Counted from the first letter of the stretch, positions 18,369 through 26,674 are shown. The stretch: 64,000 bases of DNA from Pedobacter sp. JY14-1 (GCF_029269825.1 NZ_JARJHU010000001.1:186001-250000); one strand, 5' to 3'. Numbers and translations: made by a program. Notes: generated by a model not told the origin, from the sequence alone.

Positions 18369-18465
18369 TTTAGATTACCGGCACAAATATATTCCAAACC
18401 GGGAAAAAGAAATTACCGCAGAACACCAATTGTCAGGACGCCATTTTATCCCCTGAGGTTACAGC

Positions 18466-18493
18466 AGGAAGGCACGTATCCGCATGCCTTCCT
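18466..18493 (-). terminator. Stem-loop downstream of the Rieske gene
   Basis: AGGAAGGCA at 18466-18474 pairs with TGCCTTCCT at 18485-18493 around a 10-base loop, 17 bases after the Rieske stop codon. No T-run follows on the minus strand, so a rho-independent terminator is only possible. Confidence 0.4.
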
Positions 18494-18509
18494 TAGCTGG
18501 TCTGCTGGC

Positions 18510-18986
18510 TCAGGCCTTGGTTGCAGTCAGGGTCGTACCGGTTACCGCAGTGCTGTAGACTTTCAGCGCACGGGTGGTACCTGATGTGCCTTGTGGTCCC
18601 TGCAGCACTGATCCCGTGGTAGAATATTCCGACTGGTGGAGCTGACATTGCACCCTGCTGATGTTCTGCTTCCAGACCAGGCTTCCACCCTGGTGTGGGC
18701 ATATCGCCTCAGTGGCCACAAAGGATGCCGCAGTATCTCCGGCTGCAATCCGGAAAAAAAGTACCCCGCTGCTGACCACCTGGTCGCCAATGGCCTTCAG
18801 TTGCGTAGAAAGATCTACAGAAACTGTATTATTGTTCCCTCCGTTATTGCCACCACCTGAAGGCGGCGGATTGTTGGCCGGTTTTTCAGGTCCATCACTG
18901 CCTTTTCCGCAGCCTGAAAAGCATGAGCCGGTGCATACCATGGCCAGCCCAAATCCCAATGATCTGAGAAATTCATCACGTTCCAT
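18510..18986 (-). CDS. Rieske 2Fe-2S domain lipoprotein
   Basis: A 158-residue exported iron-sulfur protein. The start at 18986 gives an N-terminus with a lipoprotein-like FSGC site at Cys26, then a Pro/Gly/Asn-rich spacer at about 35-53. The Rieske cluster ligands are complete: Cys96-Pro-His98 and Cys114-x2-His117. It should be a small electron carrier anchored at the cell envelope. It ends a five-gene run with an ECF sigma factor, a barrel protein, YceI and a DUF5777 protein, so it probably belongs to an envelope redox module of unknown substrate. A longer in-frame reading to 19076 overlaps the preceding gene and is rejected. Confidence 0.88.
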   Translation of the reverse strand: MERDEFLRSLGFGLAMVCTGSCFSGCGKGSDGPEKPANNPPPSGGGNNGGNNNTVSVDLSTQLKAIGDQVVSSGVLFFRIAAGDTAASFVATEAICPHQGGSLVWKQNISRVQCQLHQSEYSTTGSVLQGPQGTSGTTRALKVYSTAVTGTTLTATKA

Positions 18987-19002
18987 AATTTTTGAATTTA
19001 GT

Positions 19003-19956
19003 TTAGTATATTTTTGATTGTTTTCCGGGGTCTTTGGATTTGAACAAACTGAAGTTCCTAGAAATGGTAAAACCAAAACGCACGCCTCCCTTACCCCACG
19101 ATTTTTTGGTATTTGGAATGAAGTTGTTTTCCAGGATGTATTCGGAGTTCATGAAATTAAGTGAAAAAATATGTCCCCCGGTCTCTATTTCCAAGCCGAC
19201 GCCCAAAGGATCATAATAGGCATTGGCCAGGTTATCCGGCTGTCTGCTAAGACCGTTTACCAGGGTGTAATCCGCAACAAACGAAAGTCTTTTAGTCAGC
19301 TTCATCCGCCCGGCAAAACCGAGCACGAACAGATTGCGGGGATCACCGGGTTCCATACTTACCTGCCGGATCAGGTAGCCGGGCATTACCTGAAGAGAAA
19401 GCCGGGACGTCAGTTTCCTGGAAATGAGCCCCTGGAAAAACCAGGAGAAGCGGTCCGCATAACTGGTAAACTCATTTTCATTAAAAGGTTCGCGGGCCAC
19501 CCAACCCATTTGCGCCAGCAGGGTAAGATTTACAGGCATACCCGTATCCTGCTGTTTCAGCAATTTATACTTTCCTGAAAAATTAAAGGTTTCGTCCTGC
19601 TTGCTCCTGCCCACGGCAACGGTGAAGTCATCTGTAACACCATAGTCCAGCCCGATAAACAGATCAGAGGCTACATCCAGGCCGTAAAGCGTATGCGCGC
19701 TGCCAAACCGGCCACCGATATCGCCGAAGTGGTGCCTGATGCGGAGATCAAGGTCGTGCTTTTTCTGCGTCTCGGTAGAATGCGACAGGACGATCCTGGT
19801 GGCCTTGAAAACAGCCTGCACTGGTTCGGACTTGCTTAAAGTATCCATAGACCGGAGCAGGGAATCTGCATCCTGTGCCTTCACCGCAGGTACGGCCAGC
19901 CAGCTCAAAGCGATCAGGGAACCCAGTACATTGAAAAATAATCCAGATTTATTCAT
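19003..19956 (-). CDS. DUF5777-family outer-membrane beta-barrel protein
   Basis: A 317-residue protein with a signal peptide ending at AVKAQ (about residue 27). It is followed by a domain typical of the DUF5777 family (HDLDLRIRHHFGDIGGRFG, then LDYGVTDDFTVAVGRS) with alternating hydrophobic strands to the end. It is predicted to sit in the outer membrane. The biochemical role is unknown. It lies 2 bases downstream of the YceI gene and just upstream of the Rieske gene, a combination that I recall as recurrent in Bacteroidota, which suggests a joint function in an envelope redox process. Confidence 0.82.
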   Translation of the reverse strand: MNKSGLFFNVLGSLIALSWLAVPAVKAQDADSLLRSMDTLSKSEPVQAVFKATRIVLSHSTETQKKHDLDLRIRHHFGDIGGRFGSAHTLYGLDVASDLFIGLDYGVTDDFTVAVGRSKQDETFNFSGKYKLLKQQDTGMPVNLTLLAQMGWVAREPFNENEFTSYADRFSWFFQGLISRKLTSRLSLQVMPGYLIRQVSMEPGDPRNLFVLGFAGRMKLTKRLSFVADYTLVNGLSRQPDNLANAYYDPLGVGLEIETGGHIFSLNFMNSEYILENNFIPNTKKSWGKGGVRFGFTISRNFSLFKSKDPGKQSKIY

Positions 19957-19958
19957 AG

Positions 19959-20528
19959 TCAGTTTTGTTTTAGTGCATGGAATTGTCCGCTGATCCTGAC
20001 GCTGATGGATTCGGCGATCTTTGCAAATACCAGGCGCGGTATGGTAATATTATGGTCGGCACAGGCAACCTTAAATTGTGCTTCCACGTTGACAACACCA
20101 TTCTTTACCAGCAGCTTACAGGGAATTGTGCGCTGCTTGTCTACTCCGTGTACAGAAAGTACACCACCTACGTTTACCGAATAAGTTCCGTCCTTACTGA
20201 GGTCTGCCCCCGGATCGAGCGTACCCTTAAACCTCGCATAAGGGTACCTGTCGCTTTCCATATAGTTCTCGTTAAAATGTTCCTGCATCAGCTTGCGCTC
20301 AAACTCCAGTGTCTTAACCGGTATCTGTACCACAACGGCCCGTGTGGCAGCAACAATGACACCGGAGCCTTTTGCGCTCTCTGCACGGATGTCTTCCAGC
20401 GGAGTAGAGGAGAAAATCCAGGTACTGATGCTATTGCAGGAATAATTCTGGGCCCTCACATTGGATTGTGCGGCCATTACCAGAGCCATCGCAAGGCCCC
20501 ATTCAATTGTTTTTCTTACCCAGGTCAT
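19959..20528 (-). CDS. YceI-like secreted lipid-binding protein
   Basis: A 189-residue exported protein of the YceI lipocalin-like family, whose members bind isoprenoid-type lipids or quinones in the periplasm. A signal peptide ends near SNVRAQ. Family features are the segment MESDRYPYARFKGTL and the later SVHGVDKQRTIPCKL. The start at 20528 overlaps the end of the upstream gene by 26 bases; Met14 at 20489 is an alternative that shortens the signal peptide. Its place between an ECF-sigma pair and a Rieske protein would suit a quinone carrier, but that is inference. Confidence 0.87.
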   Translation of the reverse strand: MTWVRKTIEWGLAMALVMAAQSNVRAQNYSCNSISTWIFSSTPLEDIRAESAKGSGVIVAATRAVVVQIPVKTLEFERKLMQEHFNENYMESDRYPYARFKGTLDPGADLSKDGTYSVNVGGVLSVHGVDKQRTIPCKLLVKNGVVNVEAQFKVACADHNITIPRLVFAKIAESISVRISGQFHALKQN

Positions 20529-21678
20529 AACGCAGTTTTAATGATATTCCACTCGATTTGAGGTTAACATCCCCTTCTCCGATGCCACCCAGGGGCAGCT
20601 TCACAAAAGGCTCTATACCCAGTTTCAGCGGGCTGTCCTTCACCTGCATGAAATAGGTTGCAGAAAGGTCGGCCACACTCAGGAAATGCTGGTTGGCATT
20701 GGTTTTCTCCAGGGTTCTTGAAGCCGGACCAGCCGCATAATTGTACCGGAACACATAATCCTCCTTCAGCATCAGGTAACTGGATATACCCGCATTGAAC
20801 CTGATGCTCCGTCCCCCGCTGCTCATGATCCTGTAGGAAGCCTGCAACGGGATTTCCAGTACGCCGCATGTCGCGTCTATCCCTGCCAGCGTGCTCCGGA
20901 CCAGGGCATTTTGCAGCTTATAATCGAAGCTCCCGGCGCTGTACGCCTTATGGCTGTATTTCAGGCCAGCCTGCAGGTCCAGCTTTTCAGAAATCCCGAC
21001 ACCGAGTGTAAGACCGGCAGAGAACCCGGCATTGCCTCCCAATACCCGGTTCACCGCATTGAATTCCGGACCGGCACTCAATGCGAGGTTAAGCGGCAAA
21101 CGCTTTACTTTTCTGCCTGTATTTATGCCTTTTTGCACATCCTTTCGTCCTTCAGAAAGTGCCGGAACAGGAATTTCCCTGATCATCATCCCTTCAACCT
21201 TCAGGCTTTCCGGCACCAGTTCGGCTACCCGGTACCTTACCGGTATTTCCAGCCTGCGGTCGTCATCTGTTTCCGCCCTAAAACCTTCCTGCGGATTGCC
21301 GGCCATAGCCGCCGGGACCGGAACATCATTCTTCAACGCCCTCCTTACGGCTGCCCTTCGCTCCGCGGGCAGCGTAGTTATCCCCTGTGTTCCGGTCCCG
21401 GCACCTGGCCTGTTCTTCAAAGGTGTAGGGCCTTTTTTAACTGTAGTCTGCTTTAACTGCCGCCCGGTCGGTCCACCAGGCACATTCAGCGAATGATACG
21501 CCCATACGCCTGCAAGGAATGCCAGCAGGACCACTGCCGACTTCCTTAAAAACACGATTCTGTCCCTCCTTTTCAGCTTATGCGCCATCTTATCCCATGC
21601 CGCTTCCTCATACTGGAGCTCTGCATCGGAAATCCGCTTCCTGAAGGCGGCATCAAACTCGTTATCGTTCAGTTCCAT
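20503..21678 (-). CDS. Putative anti-sigma-like membrane protein with C-terminal beta-barrel domain
   Basis: A 391-residue protein lying 8 bases downstream of the ECF sigma gene. The first 45 residues (NEFDAAFRKRISDAELQYEE, then AAWDKMAHKLKRRD) look like a cytoplasmic sigma-binding helix region. A single transmembrane helix follows at about residues 46-64 (SAVVLLAFLAGVWAYHSL), then a Pro/Arg-rich linker to about 180. The last 190 residues are strand-rich and PorT/OMP_b-brl-like (LGVGISEKLDLQAGLKYSH). If the reading is right, one protein spans from cytoplasm to outer membrane. The anti-sigma role is inferred from position and layout only. Confidence 0.7.
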   Translation of the reverse strand: MELNDNEFDAAFRKRISDAELQYEEAAWDKMAHKLKRRDRIVFLRKSAVVLLAFLAGVWAYHSLNVPGGPTGRQLKQTTVKKGPTPLKNRPGAGTGTQGITTLPAERRAAVRRALKNDVPVPAAMAGNPQEGFRAETDDDRRLEIPVRYRVAELVPESLKVEGMMIREIPVPALSEGRKDVQKGINTGRKVKRLPLNLALSAGPEFNAVNRVLGGNAGFSAGLTLGVGISEKLDLQAGLKYSHKAYSAGSFDYKLQNALVRSTLAGIDATCGVLEIPLQASYRIMSSGGRSIRFNAGISSYLMLKEDYVFRYNYAAGPASRTLEKTNANQHFLSVADLSATYFMQVKDSPLKLGIEPFVKLPLGGIGEGDVNLKSSGISLKLRYDLGKKNN

Positions 21679-21686
21679 GGGCCGTT

Positions 21687-22232
21687 TTATTGATCTGTTA
21701 ATTCTCTCACGGAGAGCATTTTCTTCAATTGCTCCCTGGCCTTAAACAGGTTGGATTTCGATGTGCCTACAGAGATCGACAGCATCGCCGCGATTTCCTC
21801 ATGTGAATAGCCGTCGATCGCGAAGAGGTTGAACACCGTCCGGTAAGCTACAGAGAGTTCCTGGACCAGCCTGATCAGGTCGTCATAGTGGATCCTGGAG
21901 AGAATATTTTCCCTGTCCTCAGTATCGTGTCTTGCATTGAGCTCTTCCATTTCCATCTTCCTTATTTGTTTCCTGTAATGGTCTATAGACGTATTGATCA
22001 TGATCGTGCTCAGCCAGGGTTTGAACGGCTGTTGAGGATCGTACTTGTGAATGTTCACGAAAACCCGCATAAACCCGTCATTGACCAGTTCGAGTGCCTC
22101 TTCCTTATCCCTTGCATACCGGATGCACATCTTCATCGCGTAGCTGTAAAAAAGCTGGTAAAGCCCTTTCTGGCTTTTCCTGTCTTTTTTTCTGCAGCCG
22201 ATGATCAGTTCCCGGATAAGTAGTTCGTCCAC
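21687..22232 (-). CDS. ECF-type RNA polymerase sigma factor
   Basis: A 181-residue extracytoplasmic-function sigma-70 factor. Region 2 is visible as LYQLFYSYAMKMCIRYARD with the -10 recognition helix KPWLSTIMINTSIDHYRKQ. Region 4 is the C-terminal helix-turn-helix (FNLFAIDGYSHEEIAAMLS, then VGTSKSNLFKAREQL). It should direct transcription of the following genes. It heads a minus-strand run with the barrel/anti-sigma-like protein, YceI, DUF5777 and Rieske. No TAnnTTTG box was found in the 129 bp upstream, which could mean self-regulation from a different promoter type. Confidence 0.93.
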   Translation of the reverse strand: MDELLIRELIIGCRKKDRKSQKGLYQLFYSYAMKMCIRYARDKEEALELVNDGFMRVFVNIHKYDPQQPFKPWLSTIMINTSIDHYRKQIRKMEMEELNARHDTEDRENILSRIHYDDLIRLVQELSVAYRTVFNLFAIDGYSHEEIAAMLSISVGTSKSNLFKAREQLKKMLSVRELTDQ

Positions 22233-22361
22233 GTCGATAATTTATTTCATCTATATCTGTAGTTACGCAGGTTTACCGGACAAGGTTGCCTGCCCGCGGG
22301 GATTTTTTTTTAAAAAAGATAAGCAAGTTCCGGCTTATGCGGGCAGAATTATTAAAGCTGA

Positions 22362-23099
22362 TCAGATCTCAAGCTCAAGGCCGTCGTGAAGGCGTTCAAT
22401 CCTGATCTCGTCACCGCTTCCGATCATTTCATCGTCCATATGGGTCAGCACCATTCTTTTGCACCTGAAGCCTTCAAAGCGGGCCTCAATTTCCCGGTAA
22501 CTTAAATGTGCCTTTGTTACCTTATCCAGGAAATTACATTCGCAGATGAAAAGGTCTGCATCCGCGCTCAGGGGACAGAGTTCTTCCGTCCAGGAAGTAT
22601 CTCCTGAAAAAGCGACGGTTTTGCCGGCTATGCCAATCCTCAGACCGTGTGGCAGCGCCGGCGCGGAATGGACCATCGGAAAAGCAAGCAATTCAAGTGC
22701 CCCCGACTTCAACGGTATACCCGCAGTATATTCCATAAAATCTATATCCAGCTTTTCGATGACCGGTGTACCCGGATAAAGCAGTTCAAGTAAGGCCGCG
22801 ATTTTTTCTCTTCCGCCTGCCGGAGTGATCACCGTTATTTTCCGCTGTCTTCCGCCGATAGCAGCATCCAGCAGCACAAAAGGTACACCACCATAATGAT
22901 CTCCATGAAAATGACTGATCACAATTGTGTCGACATCATCCGTCAGTATCCCGTATCTTTTCAATCCGGGCAGGCTGCTTGCGCCGCAGTCCATTAACAT
23001 TCCTGAATCAGGGGTTTTCAGAAAAAAACAGGTGTTCAGCCTGCCTCCGCTGCCAAAGGCGTCGCCGCAGCCAATCACTTTAAGGGTTACCGTGTCCAT
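22362..23099 (-). CDS. MBL-fold metallo-hydrolase (RNase Z/phosphodiesterase-like)
   Basis: A 245-residue cytoplasmic metallo-beta-lactamase-fold enzyme. The zinc motif HFHGDH gives His63, His65, Asp67 and His68. Later ligands appear in FPMVHSAP, FSGDTSW and LTHMDDEM. The overall pattern (GCGDAFGSGGRLNTC at the N-terminus) resembles RNase Z and cyclic phosphodiesterase-like members, not true lactamases. Its substrate is unknown. Its start is only 46 bp from the divergent thioredoxin-fold gene, so both promoters must share that short gap. Confidence 0.88.
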   Translation of the reverse strand: MDTVTLKVIGCGDAFGSGGRLNTCFFLKTPDSGMLMDCGASSLPGLKRYGILTDDVDTIVISHFHGDHYGGVPFVLLDAAIGGRQRKITVITPAGGREKIAALLELLYPGTPVIEKLDIDFMEYTAGIPLKSGALELLAFPMVHSAPALPHGLRIGIAGKTVAFSGDTSWTEELCPLSADADLFICECNFLDKVTKAHLSYREIEARFEGFRCKRMVLTHMDDEMIGSGDEIRIERLHDGLELEI

Positions 23100-23145
23100 A
23101 CTGTGCTATTGTTTTGCTATATTAACACAGATTAACGTAAATACC

Positions 23146-24282
23146 ATGCCTGAAAACAATTTTCCCGGTGTTCTTTTTTTCATCATCCTGTTTTATTCCT
23201 GCAATGCAGGCGAAGCAACCTTCCATGTCCGTGCTGAAAACTTCGGGCCAAATGCCATGCTCAGTATACAGGATGCTACCGGCAAGGCCCTTCTGCAGGA
23301 AAACCTGCTCGACCGCGGGCAATCCTTTCGTATAAAGCCAGGCACTGCAGGCTACGGAAAGATCACTGTGCACAAAAAAAACGGAGACAATACTTTCTGG
23401 ACATATATAGAAGAAGGTACGTATGAGCTTCTGTTTAACGGTAAGGAACCCTCAGTCTATCCGGTTAAAGCTGCCGGATCCCCTGCGGCAAAGGAGATCA
23501 TGCGCTTCTATCAGTTACAGGACAGTTTGTCCCACAGCATTCATGACAGTCTTCAGCAGGCTACAATGCAATTTGAATCGGCAGACCGGGCCGCGCTTCC
23601 CCTGGCCATTGCTGCACTGGAGAAATGGCGGACAAAAAATAAGGAGATCGTAGCGACGGCCATTGAAGCATTTGCGACAGCATATCCTGCTTCAGGCTTT
23701 GTGCCGGTGCTCCTTGAGGACTATGCTTCCGATGTAGATCCTCCCCGGCTCCGCAAGATCATCGGAAAGCTAAGTCCCGCACTAAGGAAAAGTCCCGAAA
23801 TCGCCGGAGTCAGCACAGAACTGAACAGGCTGGAACATCTCAGGCGCGGCTCTAAAATGGCGGGCATAGCAGGCCATGATCTTAATGGTAAGCCCTTTGA
23901 TCCGGGAATACTTAAAGAGATCAATCTGTTCATCTGCTGGATGTCTTACGATAACCCTTCCCGGAAAAACAATCCTGAACTCGCGGACCTCTATGCGAGC
24001 TACAAATCCAGGAATGTCGAATTCATTGGTATCTCTTATGACCGCTATGAAAAGTGGTGGCGTGCCGTCGTTAAAGACGACCGACTGATCTGGCCACAGT
24101 ATGCCGACCTTAAAGGTTCGAAATCGCCGAATCCGGGCAATCTAAGTAACTACCGTGCGCCTTATTTGTTCATTACCGACCGTAACGGCGTTATTCTCAG
24201 CGATGACGTACCGATGGGCAATTTAAAACCGGAACTGGACGAATGGCTTGAAAAAGCCTCAGCTAAACGGACATCACCCTAG
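23146..24282 (+). CDS. TlpA/DUF4369-type thioredoxin-fold protein lacking the CxxC motif
   Basis: A 378-residue exported protein, read from ATG 23146. The open frame reaches back to 22927, but that stretch is antisense to the MBL gene. A signal peptide with lipobox-like YSC precedes a DUF4369-like domain (LSIQDATGKALLQENL) and a helical region. A thioredoxin-like domain starts at about 250. The position that normally carries WCxxC reads Y-D269-N-P-S272-R, so both redox cysteines are replaced by Asp and Ser. Fold membership follows from the surrounding pattern (GKPFDPG, FIGISYD, APYLFITDRNG). It cannot be a classical disulfide reductase. Its stop overlaps the convergent esterase stop. Confidence 0.83.
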   Translation: MPENNFPGVLFFIILFYSCNAGEATFHVRAENFGPNAMLSIQDATGKALLQENLLDRGQSFRIKPGTAGYGKITVHKKNGDNTFWTYIEEGTYELLFNGKEPSVYPVKAAGSPAAKEIMRFYQLQDSLSHSIHDSLQQATMQFESADRAALPLAIAALEKWRTKNKEIVATAIEAFATAYPASGFVPVLLEDYASDVDPPRLRKIIGKLSPALRKSPEIAGVSTELNRLEHLRRGSKMAGIAGHDLNGKPFDPGILKEINLFICWMSYDNPSRKNNPELADLYASYKSRNVEFIGISYDRYEKWWRAVVKDDRLIWPQYADLKGSKSPNPGNLSNYRAPYLFITDRNGVILSDDVPMGNLKPELDEWLEKASAKRTSP

Positions 24283-25145
24283 AACTGGTGAAAGGCATCC
24301 GAAACAAACTCCAGCACTTTAGGCAACGAAGCCCGCCAGTAGGTCCAGGTATGGCCACCGTCCCGTACCCGGAATTCATGAGGGATTTCCTTCTTGCGCA
24401 TGGCAATATGGAGCAACGCGTTCCCTTCATACAGAAAATCATCATCGCCGCAGTCAATATACCAGCGAACCGCTTTCTTTTGCTCTTCCGGCATGTTATT
24501 GACCAATGCAATAGCGCTGTGCCGGTTAAAGTAGCCGGTCGTTGTTGAATCTGCGAGACCGGGATTGCTTTTCAGATAGGCCTTTTTCGCATCATCCTGC
24601 GATAAAGGGCCCACAGAAGCACTCAGCGGACAGGCCGAAGAGAACAATTCGGGGTGGTGCATGGCGTACATGAGGGTACCACCGCCGCCCATCGACAAAC
24701 CCGCAATGGCGCGCGAGCGCTTGTCTGTTTTTACACGGTACTTCTTTTCTATGAAAGGCATGAGCTCCTTAAAGAAGAAGTCCTCATAGTTCCAGTCGCC
24801 TTTAATGTCATTAAAATACCCCCTGCGGCCGGTATTTGCATCGGGCATGACAATCACCATAGGTGTGGCCGTGCCCGCCGCTATCGCCTTATCGGTAATG
24901 TTCAGTACCTCACCAAACTGCACCCAGCCTGTCTGGTCATCTCCTGCACCGTGCAACAGATATAGAACCGGGTAACTCCTCCCGGAAGATTCATAATCGG
25001 GTGGCAGGTAAACTGCATACTTACGTTCAGATTTCAGTACCTTACTGGGTAAGGTAAGTGCATCGAAAACTTTACCTGATTGTGCAAAGCACAGAACAGG
25101 AGCCATAAAAGCTGCCAGCAACAGGCCAAAAGATGTTCTTCTCAT
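24279..25145 (-). CDS. Secreted esterase (feruloyl/enterochelin esterase D-like)
   Basis: A 288-residue exported alpha/beta-hydrolase. Signal peptide to about residue 22 (VLCFAQ). The oxyanion-side motif is LYLLHGAGDD. The nucleophile is Ser151 in GLSMGGGG, with the acid in CGDDDF near 235 and His265 in DGGHTW. The family includes CE1 feruloyl and acetyl-xylan esterases, so removal of acyl groups from plant or microbial glycans is likely. A substrate cannot be named. It ends tail-to-tail with the thioredoxin-fold gene, sharing the bases CTAG. A partial promoter match (TTG-N21-TAACTTTC) lies about 25-55 bases upstream of the ATG. Confidence 0.88.
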   Translation of the reverse strand: MRRTSFGLLLAAFMAPVLCFAQSGKVFDALTLPSKVLKSERKYAVYLPPDYESSGRSYPVLYLLHGAGDDQTGWVQFGEVLNITDKAIAAGTATPMVIVMPDANTGRRGYFNDIKGDWNYEDFFFKELMPFIEKKYRVKTDKRSRAIAGLSMGGGGTLMYAMHHPELFSSACPLSASVGPLSQDDAKKAYLKSNPGLADSTTTGYFNRHSAIALVNNMPEEQKKAVRWYIDCGDDDFLYEGNALLHIAMRKKEIPHEFRVRDGGHTWTYWRASLPKVLEFVSDAFHQF

Positions 25146-25237
25146 CGACGGGTTTATTTTGGTTTTTCAGAAAGTTATCTAAAATTTTCAATTGACTGCA
25201 ATTCCAACAGGAAATTTACTACCGGCTATCTTAAAAC

Positions 25238-25271
25238 AAAAGCGGGGATACCTGGTGGCATCCCCGCTTTT
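25238..25271 (-). terminator. Rho-independent terminator of the histone-like gene
   Basis: A perfect 12-bp stem (AAAAGCGGGGAT at 25238-25249 with its complement at 25260-25271) with a 10-base loop, followed on the minus strand by a T-rich run. It lies 20 bases after the stop codon of the small gene. Confidence 0.8.
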
Positions 25272-25291
25272 CTATATAATTCCGGGAAAAA

Positions 25292-25468
25292 TTACTTCGC
25301 GTTTTTCTTCTCTGTAATCTCGGTACGGATTTCCTGAGCAAGACCTTTCAGATCCTGCATCGCCTTACGTACCCTGGTACCGGCAGCACCATTTCCTGAA
25401 TTATAAAATTTCTCTGCATCAGTTTCAATAGCAGCAACCAGCTCCTTTAATTTTGAAAATTTTTCCAT
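25292..25468 (-). CDS. Histone-H1-like small DNA-binding protein
   Basis: A 58-residue protein, translated by eye: MEKFSKLKELVAAIETDAEK, then FYNSGNGAAGTRVRKAMQDL, then KGLAQEIRTEITEKKNAK. This matches the short histone H1-like (Hc1-type) proteins annotated across Sphingobacteriaceae. It is predicted to be fully helical, with a basic middle and C-terminus. It probably binds DNA in a nonspecific way, though this has not been shown for this protein. The unit is complete: promoter match upstream, purine-rich leader (GAAGAAAAAC) before the ATG, and terminator downstream. Confidence 0.85.
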   Translation of the reverse strand: MEKFSKLKELVAAIETDAEKFYNSGNGAAGTRVRKAMQDLKGLAQEIRTEITEKKNAK

Positions 25469-25512
25469 GTTTTTCTTCGTTTAAGATTTTTAATTTTTTA
25501 GATATAACGTGC

Positions 25513-25542
25513 TAAAGTTAATAATTATTGGACTCGCTCCAA
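25513..25542 (-). promoter_or_regulatory. Promoter of the histone-like gene
   Basis: TTG (25540-25542) and TAACTTTA (25513-25520) on the minus strand are separated by 19 bases. This is the Bacteroidota -33/-7 arrangement, with one mismatch in the last base of TAnnTTTG. It lies 45 bases upstream of the start codon. Confidence 0.55.
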
Positions 25543-25582
25543 GTGAACATGCAACAAATGCCAGAAAAAAAAACGAACTTGT

Positions 25583-26662
25583 TTAGCCATTCAGGCGCAC
25601 TATATCCCCCGTCTTAACCGAATCATCACAGGCAAATGCAATCCTCAAACTGTTTACCGCATCCGACGTCGGGTCTGTTAAATCAATATCTTCCCTGATC
25701 GCTTTCAGGAAGTAACGCTGTTCCCGGTTACAAAGTTCCTGATGATCAGGTTCGTCAGTCAGGTCGATCCATTCATCCGGTCTCGCAAACTCACCAGCGG
25801 CATCCAGGCCTGCATAATGCACTTTGATCGATTCGGTCTTGATATGGTCGTCTACGTTCGCCGAATTGCCTGCAGCGCCGGCTTTCTTCGCTACAATGGA
25901 AACAGCACCCCGCGGGCCGAATACATCTTTGATAAAAAACGCATTGTCGCTTACCATCGGTCCCCATCCGGCCTCATACCAGCCTACTGAACCATCTTCA
26001 AAGCGGATCTGCAATTGCCCGTAATTATAATTCCATTCCGGTACCTCATCTGTAAGGCGCGCGCCTATTGCGCTTACCTGCATAGGTTTCGACCGGGTCA
26101 TCTGGCACATGATATCGATATAATGCACCGCACAGTCCACGATCGGGCTCAGGCTCTTCATCAGGTTCTTATGTACGGTCCATTTAGGCCCCTGGCTTTG
26201 CTGGTTAAGGTTCATCCGCATCACCAGCGGCTTGCCTACTTCACGCGCCAGCTCGGTAAACTTTTCCCAGGAAGGGTGATACCTGAGGATATATCCGACC
26301 AGCAGCTTCTTACCGGCCTTTTCCGCTGCTTCTGCTACACGCAGCGCACCTTCCACACTATCTGCAAGAGGCTTTTCAATGAAGACATGACAACCGTTTT
26401 CCAGGGCTTTGACCGCATAGGCTTCGTGGGTATCCGGATACGTAGAGATACAGACCGCATCCGGCCGGGTAGCCTCCAGTGCCTCATAATAATCGCTGTA
26501 CAGCGGATAGCCCCCGCCCAGCTGCGCATTGAGTTTCACCTTACTTTCACCGGTGGAAACCAGGCCGCAGATCTCAAAACCATCCAGGTTGTGGTAGGCC
26601 GCAGCATGGGATGCCCCCATATTGCCGCAACCTACCACGAGTACTTTTAAATTCTGTTCCAA
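25583..26662 (-). CDS. Gfo/Idh/MocA-family oxidoreductase, cytoplasmic (TTG start)
   Basis: A 359-residue NAD(P)-dependent sugar oxidoreductase. The Rossmann motif VVGCGNMGASH opens the protein, and the family EKPLADS segment with its catalytic Lys follows near 95. It has no signal peptide. I choose TTG 26662 as the start because a perfect AAGGAGG stands 5 bases before it, overlapping the upstream stop codon. The ATG at 26707 would lie inside the upstream gene. It ends a minus-strand operon with two exported relatives and a DUF1080 protein, which suggests processing of keto-sugars in the cytoplasm. The exact substrate is unknown. Confidence 0.87.
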   Translation of the reverse strand: MEQNLKVLVVGCGNMGASHAAAYHNLDGFEICGLVSTGESKVKLNAQLGGGYPLYSDYYEALEATRPDAVCISTYPDTHEAYAVKALENGCHVFIEKPLADSVEGALRVAEAAEKAGKKLLVGYILRYHPSWEKFTELAREVGKPLVMRMNLNQQSQGPKWTVHKNLMKSLSPIVDCAVHYIDIMCQMTRSKPMQVSAIGARLTDEVPEWNYNYGQLQIRFEDGSVGWYEAGWGPMVSDNAFFIKDVFGPRGAVSIVAKKAGAAGNSANVDDHIKTESIKVHYAGLDAAGEFARPDEWIDLTDEPDHQELCNREQRYFLKAIREDIDLTDPTSDAVNSLRIAFACDDSVKTGDIVRLNG

Positions 26663-26667
26663 AATTC

Positions 26668-26674
26668 CCTCCTT
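26668..26674 (-). promoter_or_regulatory. Perfect Shine-Dalgarno sequence deciding a TTG start
   Basis: AAGGAGG on the minus strand at 26668-26674, 5 bases before TTG 26662. It overlaps the stop codon of the upstream gene. Such strong ribosome-binding sites are uncommon in this window and in Bacteroidota generally. Confidence 0.75.

Noticed and set aside
22927..23145. Upstream extension of the thioredoxin-fold gene
   Set aside because: These codons are antisense to the MBL gene. The start at 23146 gives a proper signal peptide.
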